Source: Sipunculus nudus (taxonomy: Eukaryota > Annelida > Sipuncula > Golfingiida > Sipunculidae). Taken from it: 64,000 bases of DNA. The notes below the pieces were generated by a model. The model was not told where the DNA came from and ran no database searches. It saw nothing but the letters and a program-made list of their open reading frames with translations. The stretch covers positions 498,001 to 562,000 of the forward strand of contig JAPPUL010000069.1 of assembly GCA_026874595.1 (NCBI GenBank), read 5' to 3'. The first letter of the stretch is position 1, and every line of letters begins with the position of its first letter. Both the position numbers and the translations under genes were made by a program. Positions 36,603 to 45,459 of the stretch are shown here, piece after piece.

Positions 36603-37289
36603 ATTATAAAAGAATAGTATTAAAGAATAATATATCTTATATAGACTTAACTTCGTTTTTTTAAAAAAAACACTATAACTTAATAATGTGCTTATTTAAT
36701 TTATAGTTTTTGCTAAAAATATATTTGTCAGAATAAATAATAATAAGTATACTATACCCTAGATGAGATGTTTTAGGTTGGGGCCCAGGATGTTAAGGGG
36801 GCGGCATAGGGGGCGGCATAGAGGGCGGCATAGAGGCATAGAGGATGGCATAGAGGGCGGCATAGAGGCATAGAGGATGGCATAGAGGCATAGAGGATGG
36901 CATAGAGGCATAGAGGATGGCATAGAGGCATAGAGGATGGCATAGAGGCATAGAGGATGGCATAGAGGCATAGAGGATGGCATAGAGGCATAGAGGATGG
37001 CATATAGAGGCATAGAGGATGGCATAGAGGGCGGCATAGAGGATGGTACAGGGGCTTTTAGTATACTCTTTACATATTAAAAAAAAACTTAGAACGCCAA
37101 AATATAGATTAAGACAGATGCAAAAAAGAACGTAGGATGTTAATTAAGTTTTGCATTAAGATAAAGGACTTAGATAAATAAAACGAAGTATAAGCAACAT
37201 CATATACTTTGTAATCTATGAAGAGTATCTTAGTGTAAAGACAAAGCATATAAAGCATATAAAGAAGAAGCTAACCAGCAGGGGGAGTA
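36603..37289. other. Long intergenic region with minisatellite, upstream of cox operon
   Basis: 687 bases without a supported gene. The first 190 bases are AT-rich. A 20-bp minisatellite occupies 36797-37048. The last 240 bases are AT-rich again and should contain the promoter of the cox operon, whose ribosome site GGGGGAG is three bases before coxB. I see no RNA gene. Confidence 0.6.
36797..37048. repeat. 20-bp G-rich minisatellite
   Basis: A tandem array of units built from GGCATAGAGG and ATGGCATAGAG modules. Seven exact copies of the 20-base unit CATAGAGGCATAGAGGATGG run from 36861 to 37000. Imperfect units flank them on both sides (for example one with an extra TA at 37005, and GGGCGGCATAGAG variants before 36861 and after 37021). 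The plus strand is purine-rich. The unit is not a multiple of three, and all three minus-strand frames are open, but no convincing ribosome site introduces them. The array should vary in copy number between strains. Confidence 0.95.
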
Positions 37290-38372
37290 ATGATAAACAA
37301 AAACCGGCCGTTATGGCTTTTATCTGCAGTTGTATTAATACTATTTACGAGTGTTGGATGTACAGAATACTTGATGGTACCGAACATCTCAACCTACGGT
37401 GGAGACATAGACTTTGTGGTGATGCTGGTATCTGTAATAGTTATTCCGATAGGCTGCATCGCAATGGGTATACTAATATACCTATTACTAAGATACAAAA
37501 AGAAAGATGGGAATGAGGCAAGTTATATACGAGATGGCTCACCCTACCAAGATGAAGGAGTAGTTGGGAAGGCGGTTATAGAAAATAAGCTTGGCCGTAA
37601 GGTTGCCTTAGTTTTACTCTCGCTTGATATATTTGTACTACTATTAGACATACTTATAATCGTAGCCAACATAGGTCCTTGGATATCGGTTTCGGGGAGT
37701 ATAGATAAGCAAAAAGACGGATGGACTTTGCCTGTTTCAGCAGAAGAGAGCTTGCCTAATAAGGATGTACTTGAAATAAAAGTAGTTTTGAGACAATATG
37801 ATTTTGATTTTTACTATCCTGGAGCGGATGGAATATTAAATACAAAAGATGATTTTAAGGTAACGCATTTCATGCATGTACCGGTAGATCGTAAAGTTGT
37901 AATACACATTGCCTCGCCTATAAATGATGTAGTACATAGCTTATTCATAAAGTCCCTAAGGTTAAAGCAAGATGCAATACCAGGACGTGTTATAAAAAAA
38001 TGGTTTGAAATAGACAAAAGTAAGATAGATGCCTTAGGAGAAATTGATTGGGATCAAAAGATACTATTTACTAAAAAAGAGCAGAGGGATTTTTTTAAGC
38101 TTGAGCGAGGGCTTGTAGTACAGCGTAAGCTGATGGTGAATGCAAAAACTGAAGAAGCAAAAGAAACTATAAGACAAAAGCTAGCAAGCGGCCGAGAGCA
38201 AATACGTGGTTTGTACAAAGAATTTGGTCTTGAGAAACGCTTTCATGAAATAGTATGCGCAGAACTTTGCGGTCCTGATCATTCTGTTATGGGCGCCTGG
38301 ATGATAGTAGATAGTCAAGAGCAATTTGACAGTTGGTATGCATTAAATAGTGCGGCTAAAGCTAAAAAGTAA
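37290..38372 (+). CDS. coxB: Cytochrome c oxidase subunit II
   Basis: A 360-residue subunit II. The signal peptide ends in a lipobox (TSVGC, Cys24). Two transmembrane helices follow (about residues 44-70 and 108-130), and then the periplasmic CuA domain. Ligands are all visible: His216 in VVHSLF, Cys323, Glu325 and Cys327 in CAELCG, His331 and Met334. Between His216 and Cys323 there are about 70 residues more than in typical CoxB, a charged helical insertion. No fused cytochrome c is present. It passes electrons from cytochrome c to CoxA. The start has GGGGGAG just upstream. It is the first gene of the cox operon. Confidence 0.93.
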   Translation: MINKNRPLWLLSAVVLILFTSVGCTEYLMVPNISTYGGDIDFVVMLVSVIVIPIGCIAMGILIYLLLRYKKKDGNEASYIRDGSPYQDEGVVGKAVIENKLGRKVALVLLSLDIFVLLLDILIIVANIGPWISVSGSIDKQKDGWTLPVSAEESLPNKDVLEIKVVLRQYDFDFYYPGADGILNTKDDFKVTHFMHVPVDRKVVIHIASPINDVVHSLFIKSLRLKQDAIPGRVIKKWFEIDKSKIDALGEIDWDQKILFTKKEQRDFFKLERGLVVQRKLMVNAKTEEAKETIRQKLASGREQIRGLYKEFGLEKRFHEIVCAELCGPDHSVMGAWMIVDSQEQFDSWYALNSAAKAKK

Positions 38373-38441
38373 AAAGCTAAAAAGTAAAAAGAGAAGATAA
38401 ACAGAGAGGGAAAGAAGGAATTACAAAGAAGGAATTACAAA
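38361..38441 (+). repeat. Tandem duplications between coxB and coxA
   Basis: GCTAAAAAGTAAAAA occurs twice (38361-38375 and 38376-38390), the first copy containing the coxB stop. GAAGGAATTACAAA then occurs twice (38414-38427 and 38428-38441), ending 26 bases before coxA. Both are exact. Confidence 0.9.
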
Positions 38442-38467
38442 GAAATATTAGTGAGGAGTAGTAGTAT

Positions 38468-40198
38468 ATGAGTGAGCACGTAGAACAAAGTATATGGAGA
38501 CGCTATATATTTTCAACAGACCATAAAGTCATTGGGATGCAATATATGCTTACGGGTATATTGATGGCAATACTTGGAGGATGGTTTTCAATAGACTTCC
38601 GTCTACAAATAGCCTTTCCTGACATGGGATGGCTTTCAACCGGAGCCTATAATGCAACCGTTACGGCCCATGGCGCAATAATGATATTCTGGGTAGCAAT
38701 GCCTATATTAATCGCAGCATTTGGGAACTTCTTAATACCGACAATGATAGGAACAGACGACATGGCGTATCCAACGCTTAATATGATATCGTATTGGCTT
38801 TTCCTACTAAGCGCTGTTGTACTATTGTTAGCACTTTTAGTTGGCGGTTTTGGCGGGGGTTGGACCTTATATCCTCCACTTTCTGCAAATATGTTAGATG
38901 TTACTGGAGGAGGTTACTCCAACACGTTAATGCATCCTGATGTATTGCCAAGGGTATTCTCAGGCGGGACCTTGTTCATCGTAGCGATAGCTCTTGAACT
39001 AATAGCTTTCTTAATCGGAGGTCTTAATTTCCTGGTAACGACAATAAATATGCGAGCCAAGGGGATGACGATGTGGGATTTACCTTTTATGGTATGGATG
39101 TTAGATTCTGCTGTAGTGGTATTTATGTTTTCAGTGGGTCCACTTGTTGCTGGTGCTATAATGCTATTAACAGACCGACTTGTTGGGACAGGATTTTACG
39201 ATCCGACTAAAGGTGGCGACCCGATACTATTTCAACATCTATTTTGGTTTTTCGGTCATCCGGAAGTGTATGTGATATTGCTTCCTGCGCTTGGAGCCAT
39301 AGGAGAGGTAATAGCAACCTTTGCACGGAAGGCTTTATTTGGAATGAAAGTGTTGGTATTCATGGCATTTGCGGCAGTAGGGCTTAGTTTTGTAGTTTGG
39401 GCCCATCATCAATTTGTAGCCGGGATAAACCCTAAAGTAGCCTTATGGTTTACAATAGGGACTGTTCTAATATCCGTGCCATTTGCAAGTATGATATTTT
39501 CATTTATTGCAACATTATGGAGAGGACAGATACAGCTTACGACTGCTAATTTATGGGCAATAGGCTTTATCTTAACATTTATAATTGGAGGTATAACAGG
39601 GATATATCTTGGGTCAATGGCAAGCGATATTATATTTCATGATACCTATTTCGTCGTTGCTCACTTTCATTATACCCTAATACCAATAACTCTCTTTGGG
39701 ACGATGACGGGTATATATTATTGGTATCCAAAATTCGTTGGAAGGAAATATTCTGAGAAGTTTGGTAAAACACATTTTTGGCTAAGTTTCATGCTGTTTA
39801 ACATTGCATGGTTGCCGTTATTTATACCCGGCACAGCAGGGCAACAAAGACGTATAGCAGGCTACACAGTAGAAAACTTTCCAAGCATAGCAGAACCTTT
39901 TCAAGACATACGGGTATTTGCAACAATGTGTGCGATACTGCTTGTTACAGTTCAGTTAGTATGGTTTTTTTATATGATATACATATCGTTCAAAGGTGAG
40001 AAAATAACAGATACAAACCCATGGAAAGCAAATACGTTAGAATGGCAATGTCCTACACCACCACCTCACGGCAACTTTGAGGAATATCCAACTGTATACA
40101 GAGGACCATATGAATATAGTGTACCTGGGCGAGATAAGGATTACTGGCCTCAGAATGAATCAACTGAAAAGACCGAAAAGATAGGAGTACTAAAATGA
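38468..40198 (+). CDS. coxA: Cytochrome c oxidase subunit I
   Basis: A 576-residue heme-copper oxidase core with 12 membrane helices. The low-spin heme His is in TAHGAIMIFWVAMP. GHPEVYVILLPALG holds the CuB His and the crosslinked Tyr, WAHHQFVAG holds the two other CuB His, and HDTYFVVAHFHY holds the heme a3 and heme a ligands. The Glu of the G-H-P-E-V-Y motif marks an A1-type oxidase, so it reduces O2 to water and pumps protons. TLYPPLS before helix III is also A1-like. The stop (TGA) overlaps the coxC start in ATGA. Ribosome site GAGGAG precedes the ATG. Confidence 0.97.
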   Translation: MSEHVEQSIWRRYIFSTDHKVIGMQYMLTGILMAILGGWFSIDFRLQIAFPDMGWLSTGAYNATVTAHGAIMIFWVAMPILIAAFGNFLIPTMIGTDDMAYPTLNMISYWLFLLSAVVLLLALLVGGFGGGWTLYPPLSANMLDVTGGGYSNTLMHPDVLPRVFSGGTLFIVAIALELIAFLIGGLNFLVTTINMRAKGMTMWDLPFMVWMLDSAVVVFMFSVGPLVAGAIMLLTDRLVGTGFYDPTKGGDPILFQHLFWFFGHPEVYVILLPALGAIGEVIATFARKALFGMKVLVFMAFAAVGLSFVVWAHHQFVAGINPKVALWFTIGTVLISVPFASMIFSFIATLWRGQIQLTTANLWAIGFILTFIIGGITGIYLGSMASDIIFHDTYFVVAHFHYTLIPITLFGTMTGIYYWYPKFVGRKYSEKFGKTHFWLSFMLFNIAWLPLFIPGTAGQQRRIAGYTVENFPSIAEPFQDIRVFATMCAILLVTVQLVWFFYMIYISFKGEKITDTNPWKANTLEWQCPTPPPHGNFEEYPTVYRGPYEYSVPGRDKDYWPQNESTEKTEKIGVLK

Positions 40199-40803
40199 AC
40201 AGTGTAGCAACAGCGGCAATAAGCACTCAGATACCTAAAGGCCGTTTGCTTATATGGCTTGTGGTGGCTGGAGAAATGGTTATTTTCGGAGGCGGGGTGA
40301 TGGCCTATTTACTAAATCGGTTCCGCTATCTTGATATATACGATCAGCTTGCAAGTCTTACTAGCACACCGCTTGGGGCTTTGAACACGCTTGTTCTTTT
40401 GACAAGCAGCTTTTTTATAGTTATGGCTCATCACTACTCAACAACTAAAGATATGAAAAAGATGCAACGAGCACTAACTCTAACGGTCTTACTTGGTGGA
40501 GTATTTTTAGTTATAAAAAGTTTTGAATGGGTTCCTAAAATAACACATGGCATCGTGCTTGGAATAAGCGATCCGAATCTTCTTGAATGGACGGGACCAG
40601 GCATAACCTTCTGGCACTATTATTACTTCTTAACAGGAATGCATGCGGCCCATGTTATAATAGGCATGATTGCAATATTAATAATTAAAGCTAATGTTAA
40701 AAACCAAACTAACTTACATAGAGTAGAATTAATGGGTATATATTGGCATTTTGTTGATATAGTTTGGATATTCTTATTTCCGCTCTTTTACTTGTCAAGA
40801 TAA
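40195..40803 (+). CDS. coxC: Cytochrome c oxidase subunit III
   Basis: A 202-residue CtaE-family subunit with about five membrane helices. LIWLVVAGEMVIFGGGVMAYLL carries the conserved Glu, and GITFWHYYYFLTGMHAAHVIIGM carries the typical His. LMGIYWHFVDIVWIFLFPLFYL is the C-terminal signature. It stabilises CoxA and helps proton uptake. Its ATG overlaps the coxA stop by four bases (ATGA), so translation is coupled. It is somewhat shorter than the classical seven-helix form, as in many bacteria with split or five-helix subunit III. Confidence 0.92.
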   Translation: MNSVATAAISTQIPKGRLLIWLVVAGEMVIFGGGVMAYLLNRFRYLDIYDQLASLTSTPLGALNTLVLLTSSFFIVMAHHYSTTKDMKKMQRALTLTVLLGGVFLVIKSFEWVPKITHGIVLGISDPNLLEWTGPGITFWHYYYFLTGMHAAHVIIGMIAILIIKANVKNQTNLHRVELMGIYWHFVDIVWIFLFPLFYLSR

Positions 40804-40871
40804 CTTGTTATGATAAACTATCACAAATATTATCGTTTGTGCTAGTAATTTAAACCCTGGAGGCTTTTTTT

Positions 40872-41450
40872 ATGGGCATGTTTGATAATATACATCTTAA
40901 CCGAGAAGATGTTGCATTTAGAGACAGATACGTACTTTCAGCTAATAATCCTGAGAAAGCGTATGAATCTGATTATCATGGTCATCCACAATATATTAAA
41001 ATCTATTTCATGTTGGTATTGTTGCTACTTTTAACTTTAATTCCAAATATAGTAAATCTTATTGCTGGTGAAGTTATTATGCCTGCTGTTTGGTGGGTTG
41101 TTATATTAATATTTGCGTTGTCTGCCTGGAAGGCTTTGTTGGTGATAGGTAATTTCATGCATATGAAATACGAACCTGTTATAATAGGGGGGTTTGTTGT
41201 CTTTAGTCTTACATTACTTGGTATCTTTTTTGGTTTAATATGGGCTGATATTTCAAAAATATATGATCCAAGCACACGAACTGATATCACAACCACAAAA
41301 ACAAATAAGCTTGAGACTTATAAAGTAGGTAATACGACCAAGCAATATCAAATTATAGAAATAGATTCAACTAAAACTACTCGTGGCGGTACCAAAATAC
41401 AAAGAACTAAATTCGACTTTGCAAGTATTGATAAACACCTGAACAAATGA
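40872..41450 (+). CDS. Cytochrome c oxidase subunit IV family protein
   Basis: A 192-residue small membrane subunit. An N-terminal hydrophilic segment (about residues 1-45) is followed by three hydrophobic helices (YIKIYFMLVLLLLLTLIPNI, PAVWWVVILIFALSAWKALLV and VIIGGFVVFSLTLLGIFFGL). NFMHMKYE after the second is the mark of the prokaryotic subunit IV family. The remaining 60 residues are hydrophilic and Thr/Lys-rich, a longer tail than usual. It is the fourth gene of the cox operon, with GGAGG eight bases before the ATG. Its role is stabilisation of the oxidase. Confidence 0.82.
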   Translation: MGMFDNIHLNREDVAFRDRYVLSANNPEKAYESDYHGHPQYIKIYFMLVLLLLLTLIPNIVNLIAGEVIMPAVWWVVILIFALSAWKALLVIGNFMHMKYEPVIIGGFVVFSLTLLGIFFGLIWADISKIYDPSTRTDITTTKTNKLETYKVGNTTKQYQIIEIDSTKTTRGGTKIQRTKFDFASIDKHLNK

Positions 41451-41452
41451 AC

Positions 41453-41500
41453 TAGGAACAAGGGTTAGGAACAAGGGTTAGGAACAAGGGTTAGGAACAA
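41453..41500 (+). repeat. 13-bp tandem repeat in leader of second subunit III gene
   Basis: TAGGAACAAGGGT is repeated exactly three times (41453-41491) plus nine bases of a fourth (41492-41500), ending one base before the next ATG. Each copy includes an AGGA, a ribosome-site-like core. Confidence 0.95.
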
Positions 41501-41501
41501 A

Positions 41502-42089
41502 ATGACTTATTATAATCCAGAAGAAAGAAACACGATAACCGGTATATCTAATGGTATACTTTTACTTATGCTTGTTATCGCTATGGAACTTATGTTTTTT
41601 GGCGGTCTTATTAGTGCTTTTCTGGTTCAAGCACTTGGCTCGGCAATATGGCCTCCGCCTAATCAGCCTGTTTTAAATACTTCTATTTCATACGTAAATA
41701 CTTCTTTTCTAATATTAAGTGGTCTTACTATGCATTTATCTTGTGTTTATATACAAAAAGATAATGCAAAACTAGCTAAAGTATCCCTTCTTAGTACTGT
41801 ACTCTTGGGTGTGATATTCATTCTAATTCAAGGGTATGAATGGGTGAACCTAATAAACTTTGGCTTTACGACGACTTCAAGTATTTTAGCTTCCTTCTTT
41901 TATGTCATTATCGGAGCACATGCTATACATGCTTTTATTGGGCTTGTTTGTTTAGTATATGTTTATTTTAACTTCTATCATGGCAAATATTCATCATACA
42001 ATTACAATGGCCTTAGAATGATTCGACTGTATTGGTCTTTTGTTGTTTTACTTTGGCCTTTACTATATTCTCTTTTATATCATAACTAA
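41502..42089 (+). CDS. Second cytochrome c oxidase subunit III-like protein
   Basis: A 195-residue CtaE-family paralogue. GILLLMLVIAMELMFFGGLISAFLV has the conserved E-L-M-F-F-G-G, and ASFFYVIIGAHAIHAFIGLVCL the A-H-x2-H pair. MIRLYWSFVVLLWPLLYSLLY ends it. It could replace or supplement CoxC, or belong to another complex with related topology; such second copies accompany A1-type cox operons in several lineages. It is encoded 51 bases after subunit IV, within a leader made of tandem 13-bp repeats. Confidence 0.85.
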   Translation: MTYYNPEERNTITGISNGILLLMLVIAMELMFFGGLISAFLVQALGSAIWPPPNQPVLNTSISYVNTSFLILSGLTMHLSCVYIQKDNAKLAKVSLLSTVLLGVIFILIQGYEWVNLINFGFTTTSSILASFFYVIIGAHAIHAFIGLVCLVYVYFNFYHGKYSSYNYNGLRMIRLYWSFVVLLWPLLYSLLYHN

Positions 42090-42109
42090 TATTAGACAGA
42101 GTGGTCTTT

Positions 42110-42319
42110 ATGAACATTTTATATATATCTTTTATAACTACTGTTTTTATCTTATATACTAATACACAGACTTGGGCTTGCAACTGTATTAGCGGGCTTG
42201 ATGATAATATATATATTTGGGTTACTTTCGTCTTGTTACCGCTGCCTTTCATTATTGCTGGAACTATTTATTTCCTCATAAAACGACAAAAAACAAAAAG
42301 TACAATGCTTAGAAAGTGA
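42110..42319 (+). CDS. Small Cys-containing membrane protein at end of cox operon
   Basis: A 69-residue protein. I start at ATG 42110 rather than GTG 42101. An N-terminal hydrophobic signal (residues 1-22) leads to ACNCISGLDD, and a second hydrophobic helix (IWVTFVLLPLPFIIAGTIYFLI) ends in a basic tail (KRQKTKS). Small proteins with signal, Cys-x-Cys or C-x2-C, and one helix occur in cox operons of other bacteria. A copper or redox role in oxidase assembly is therefore possible but not shown here. It starts 20 bases after the subunit III-like gene. Confidence 0.55.
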   Translation: MNILYISFITTVFILYTNTQTWACNCISGLDDNIYIWVTFVLLPLPFIIAGTIYFLIKRQKTKSTMLRK

Positions 42320-42368
42320 AGTTTATAAATGCTAAGCACTCTAGAAGCACATTTATCAGAGCTATAGC

Positions 42369-42782
42369 CTAGCGGACTTTCTTTAGTATTTGCTCTTGTA
42401 GCTTAACAAAATCCTCCCGTTCCTTATTAAGCGGTTTCCATATCTTTATTACACCATCGTCATACCATCTTGGCAATAAATGAAAATGTAAATGAAACAC
42501 CGTCTGCCCTGAGGCTTTGCCATTTAGTTGTGTGCATGTTAAACCATCACACCCTAAACTCTCCTTTAATATAGTTGCTAATTTATGAGTTGTTTGCATT
42601 ACATTTAAATAAACTTCTTTTGGGATCTCGAATATATTCTCAAAATGCTTTTTAGGGATTACTAAGGTATGTCCTTTTACTCCAGGAAATACATCTAGGA
42701 AAGATATTGTGTTATCATCTTCATATAACTTATACGCGGGTGCCTGTCCCTCTACAATCTTACAAAATATACAGTCTAACAT
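42369..42782 (-). CDS. HIT-family nucleotide hydrolase
   Basis: A 137-residue histidine-triad protein. CIFCKIVEGQAPAYKLYEDD is the N-terminal block, KGHTLVIPKKHFENI is the middle block, and GQTVFHLHFHLLPRW has the H-x-H-x-H triad. The branch is Hint/HinT-like, which hydrolyses AMP-lysine and related phosphoramidates in the cytoplasm. Cys residues at the start could hold a zinc. Length matches. It is convergent with the cox operon and followed by the fbp genes in the same orientation. Confidence 0.93.
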   Translation of the reverse strand: MLDCIFCKIVEGQAPAYKLYEDDNTISFLDVFPGVKGHTLVIPKKHFENIFEIPKEVYLNVMQTTHKLATILKESLGCDGLTCTQLNGKASGQTVFHLHFHLLPRWYDDGVIKIWKPLNKEREDFVKLQEQILKKVR

Positions 42783-42855
42783 AAGCTTTTCTCTAAGATA
42801 GATTTGTATTTAAAGATAATGATTCTGTTTAGTATAATGTAAATTTTATGGGGGA

Positions 42856-44457
42856 TCATGACAATTTAAAGAGACTCTTATCTAAAGCTTTAGCAACTAA
42901 TATTAGAACAAGCGCCAAAAGGATTATTATTAACGATGGTATGGCCGCCTGTTCAAATAATCCTTCACTACTAAGCTCATAGATATTAATTGCAAGTGTA
43001 TCCCATCCAAAGGGACGAAGCAAATAGGTTGCAGGCAATTCTTTCATAACATCAACACCAACAAGCAAACTTCCCGTAATAATGCCAGGCAATATCATGG
43101 GTAATTGTACTTTTAGAATCGTTCTTGTTGTTGAAGAGCTTAATAATGTAGCATTTTGTATGAAAATAGGTTTAATTTTATTAACACTAGCATCTATTGA
43201 ATTATAACCAATTGCTAGGAATCTTGAAGTATAGGCAAATAACAATAATGCTAGTGAGCCAAAAACAATATGATTAATTGATGTACCGCCAAAATATATA
43301 CTGGTTTTTGATATTATATCTACAAAGAATAATAAACCTATAGCCATAACAGAACCTGGCAAGGCATAGCCTAATGTTGAGAGCCTAATTAGCAATGACA
43401 ACGGTTTCGTTTTTTGATAGTAATTGCCTAGCGCTAAAAAGAGTGATATTAATATACTTATAGTTGTTGCAAATATTATTAATAATAAACTTGAACTTGC
43501 CACTTCCAAATATTTAGTCATATTTAGTGTTGTACTTGCCGAAAAAGCCCAAAACAATAATTGCACAATTGGTAAAATAAAAGAAATAATAAATATAAGC
43601 CACACAAATATACTAATATTCCAAGATATCAGTTTCTTTGGCTTATAGTATCTATTTTCTAAAACTTCTGTCGAATAATACTTAGACTCTCCCCTGAACT
43701 TCTTTTCAAAGTAAATCATTAAAAATGATATTAATACCAATAATGATGCAAGCTGGGATGATGTTTGAATAGAGCGATAATCTATCCAGGCTGAATAAAT
43801 AACAGTTGTAAAACTATCATAGTTAAAAACAGATACTACTCCAAAGTCTGCTAATGTTTCCATCAGCGTAATTAATACTCCTGCCGCAATAGCTGGTCTT
43901 ACCATGGGTATTGATATCTTTCTAAAACTATACCAATGATTTGATCCTAATAATGTAGCTGCCTCTAACATATTAATTCTTTGTTTTTTAAATGAGGCTC
44001 TTGTTAGCATATAAACATAAGGATAAAAAGCTAAAACAAAGGTTAGTATAACAGCAATATCTCCAGAGCGAATATCAAATCCTTTTATAGAAAAATGCTC
44101 TCTTATAAATACTTGAACATATCCTGAATAATCAAATATACCTAAATAAACAAAGGCCAAAACATAAGCAGGTATAACAAAAGGTAAAAAGAGTAGCCAT
44201 TCTAAATATTTCCTGCCTGGAAATTCAACCATAACAACCAAATATGCCAAGGTTGTACCCAATAGAGCAACACCAAAGGACACCCCAACTAGGAGCGATA
44301 ACGTTGAGACCAGCAAGTCCCCCAGAAGATTATTATAAAAATGCTGCCATATATCACCATCCCACCCCCACCAAGAAAACAGCACTACTAATATCGGCAT
44401 CGATATTAGTAGTGACAGAGCAACTATAATAGCCTTTGCTATTTTATAGCCTTGCAT
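42856..44457 (-). CDS. fbpB: Ferric iron ABC transporter permease
   Basis: A 533-residue fused-tandem permease of the FbpB/SfuB/AfuB class with about 12 hydrophobic helices. Each half has an EAA-like loop: MLEAATLLGSNHWYSFRKISIPM in the first and NATLLSSSTTRTILKVQLPM in the second. MKELPATYLLRPFGWDTLAINIYEL near the C-terminus is typical of the iron family. It moves Fe3+ delivered by FbpA through the inner membrane. It lies six bases downstream of fbpA, and the order on the transcript is fbpC-fbpA-fbpB. Confidence 0.9.
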   Translation of the reverse strand: MQGYKIAKAIIVALSLLISMPILVVLFSWWGWDGDIWQHFYNNLLGDLLVSTLSLLVGVSFGVALLGTTLAYLVVMVEFPGRKYLEWLLFLPFVIPAYVLAFVYLGIFDYSGYVQVFIREHFSIKGFDIRSGDIAVILTFVLAFYPYVYMLTRASFKKQRINMLEAATLLGSNHWYSFRKISIPMVRPAIAAGVLITLMETLADFGVVSVFNYDSFTTVIYSAWIDYRSIQTSSQLASLLVLISFLMIYFEKKFRGESKYYSTEVLENRYYKPKKLISWNISIFVWLIFIISFILPIVQLLFWAFSASTTLNMTKYLEVASSSLLLIIFATTISILISLFLALGNYYQKTKPLSLLIRLSTLGYALPGSVMAIGLLFFVDIISKTSIYFGGTSINHIVFGSLALLLFAYTSRFLAIGYNSIDASVNKIKPIFIQNATLLSSSTTRTILKVQLPMILPGIITGSLLVGVDVMKELPATYLLRPFGWDTLAINIYELSSEGLFEQAAIPSLIIILLALVLILVAKALDKSLFKLS

Positions 44458-44463
44458 ATATGT

Positions 44464-45459
44464 TTACTTATATCCGTTCCTTTGCATTAATCTAACAGCC
44501 TTAGCCTGCAATTTGCCAGCTATCGATAAATTCATATCATCTTGCTTAAACGCTCCCCATCTAGACACTATCGGTCCTGATTTTATTTTGGGGTTAGCTG
44601 GGTATTCTTTGTTTAACTGGGCATATAGATTTTGTGCTTTATCCGACGTTAACCACTCAAGCAACATAATTGCTTGTTGCTTATTTTTACTATATTTGCT
44701 TATGCCTGCTCCAGTTATATTAACATGTGTACCCGTAGTACCTTGATTTGCCCAAAATAACTTCAATGGAGAATTAGGTTTTTTTGCCATTAATCTAGCA
44801 TAATAATAAGTATTCACAATGCCAACATCACACTGCCCGGACAATATCGCATCCATTATATGAGAGTCTTTAACATTTGGTGTTGCTGCTAGGTTATTAA
44901 CCCAACCCTTTATAACTTTTGCTGTTCGTCTTGCTCCCAAATTATATAGCATTGATGCAACTAATGATTTCGTATAGATCTTCTTACTCGTTCTTAAACA
45001 CAATCTGCCTCTCCACTTGCTTGAGGCTAAATCTGCATAAGTAGATAATTCGTTTGGACTCACTTTATCTGTATTATAAACAATTGTTCTTGCCCTAACA
45101 GAAAGTCCTGTCCATAGCCCTTTTGGATCTCTTAAATGACTTGGAATATTAGCCTTTATAATATTTGAAGACACCCTGCTTAGTATACCCTGCCCCCCTG
45201 CATACCATAAAGTACCAGCGTCAACACTCATAAACATATCGGCTTTGGTCTTTTTACCTTCAAGCTTTATCCTCTCAAGTAAGGCATAACTCTTGCCTGT
45301 TATAAAATCTACCTTAATACCTGTTTGACTACTAAATTCTCTAAATAAAGGCTCTATAAGATGCGCTTTTCTTGAGCTATATACACTAACATCCGCAAAT
45401 ATTTGCGATGCGCCTATTACTATTAAAATCAGTGATACTAAAAGTATTGTCTTTTTCAT
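44464..45459 (-). CDS. fbpA: Periplasmic ferric-iron-binding protein
   Basis: A 331-residue type 2 periplasmic-binding protein. The signal peptide is residues 1-22 (ending QIFA). VYSSRKAHLIEPLFREFSSQTGIKVDFITG opens the mature chain, as in FbpA/FutA. The pair of Tyr that bind iron is in VNTYYYARLM, and INITGAGISKYSKNKQQA (NITGAGISKYSKN) and LLEWLTSDKAQ are typical of the subfamily. It captures Fe3+ in the periplasm for FbpBC. Its start overlaps the fbpC stop by four bases, so translation is coupled. Confidence 0.92.
   Translation of the reverse strand: MKKTILLVSLILIVIGASQIFADVSVYSSRKAHLIEPLFREFSSQTGIKVDFITGKSYALLERIKLEGKKTKADMFMSVDAGTLWYAGGQGILSRVSSNIIKANIPSHLRDPKGLWTGLSVRARTIVYNTDKVSPNELSTYADLASSKWRGRLCLRTSKKIYTKSLVASMLYNLGARRTAKVIKGWVNNLAATPNVKDSHIMDAILSGQCDVGIVNTYYYARLMAKKPNSPLKLFWANQGTTGTHVNITGAGISKYSKNKQQAIMLLEWLTSDKAQNLYAQLNKEYPANPKIKSGPIVSRWGAFKQDDMNLSIAGKLQAKAVRLMQRNGYK

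Noticed and set aside
36759-37037. Open minus-strand frames through the minisatellite that encode a Met/Pro/Leu/Cys-rich periodic peptide
   Set aside because: All three frames are open only because the repeat lacks stops on that strand. No ribosome site or conserved sequence supports a protein.
36797-37048. Possible CRISPR array
   Set aside because: Units are head-to-tail without unique spacers, and there is no cas gene nearby. It is a minisatellite.
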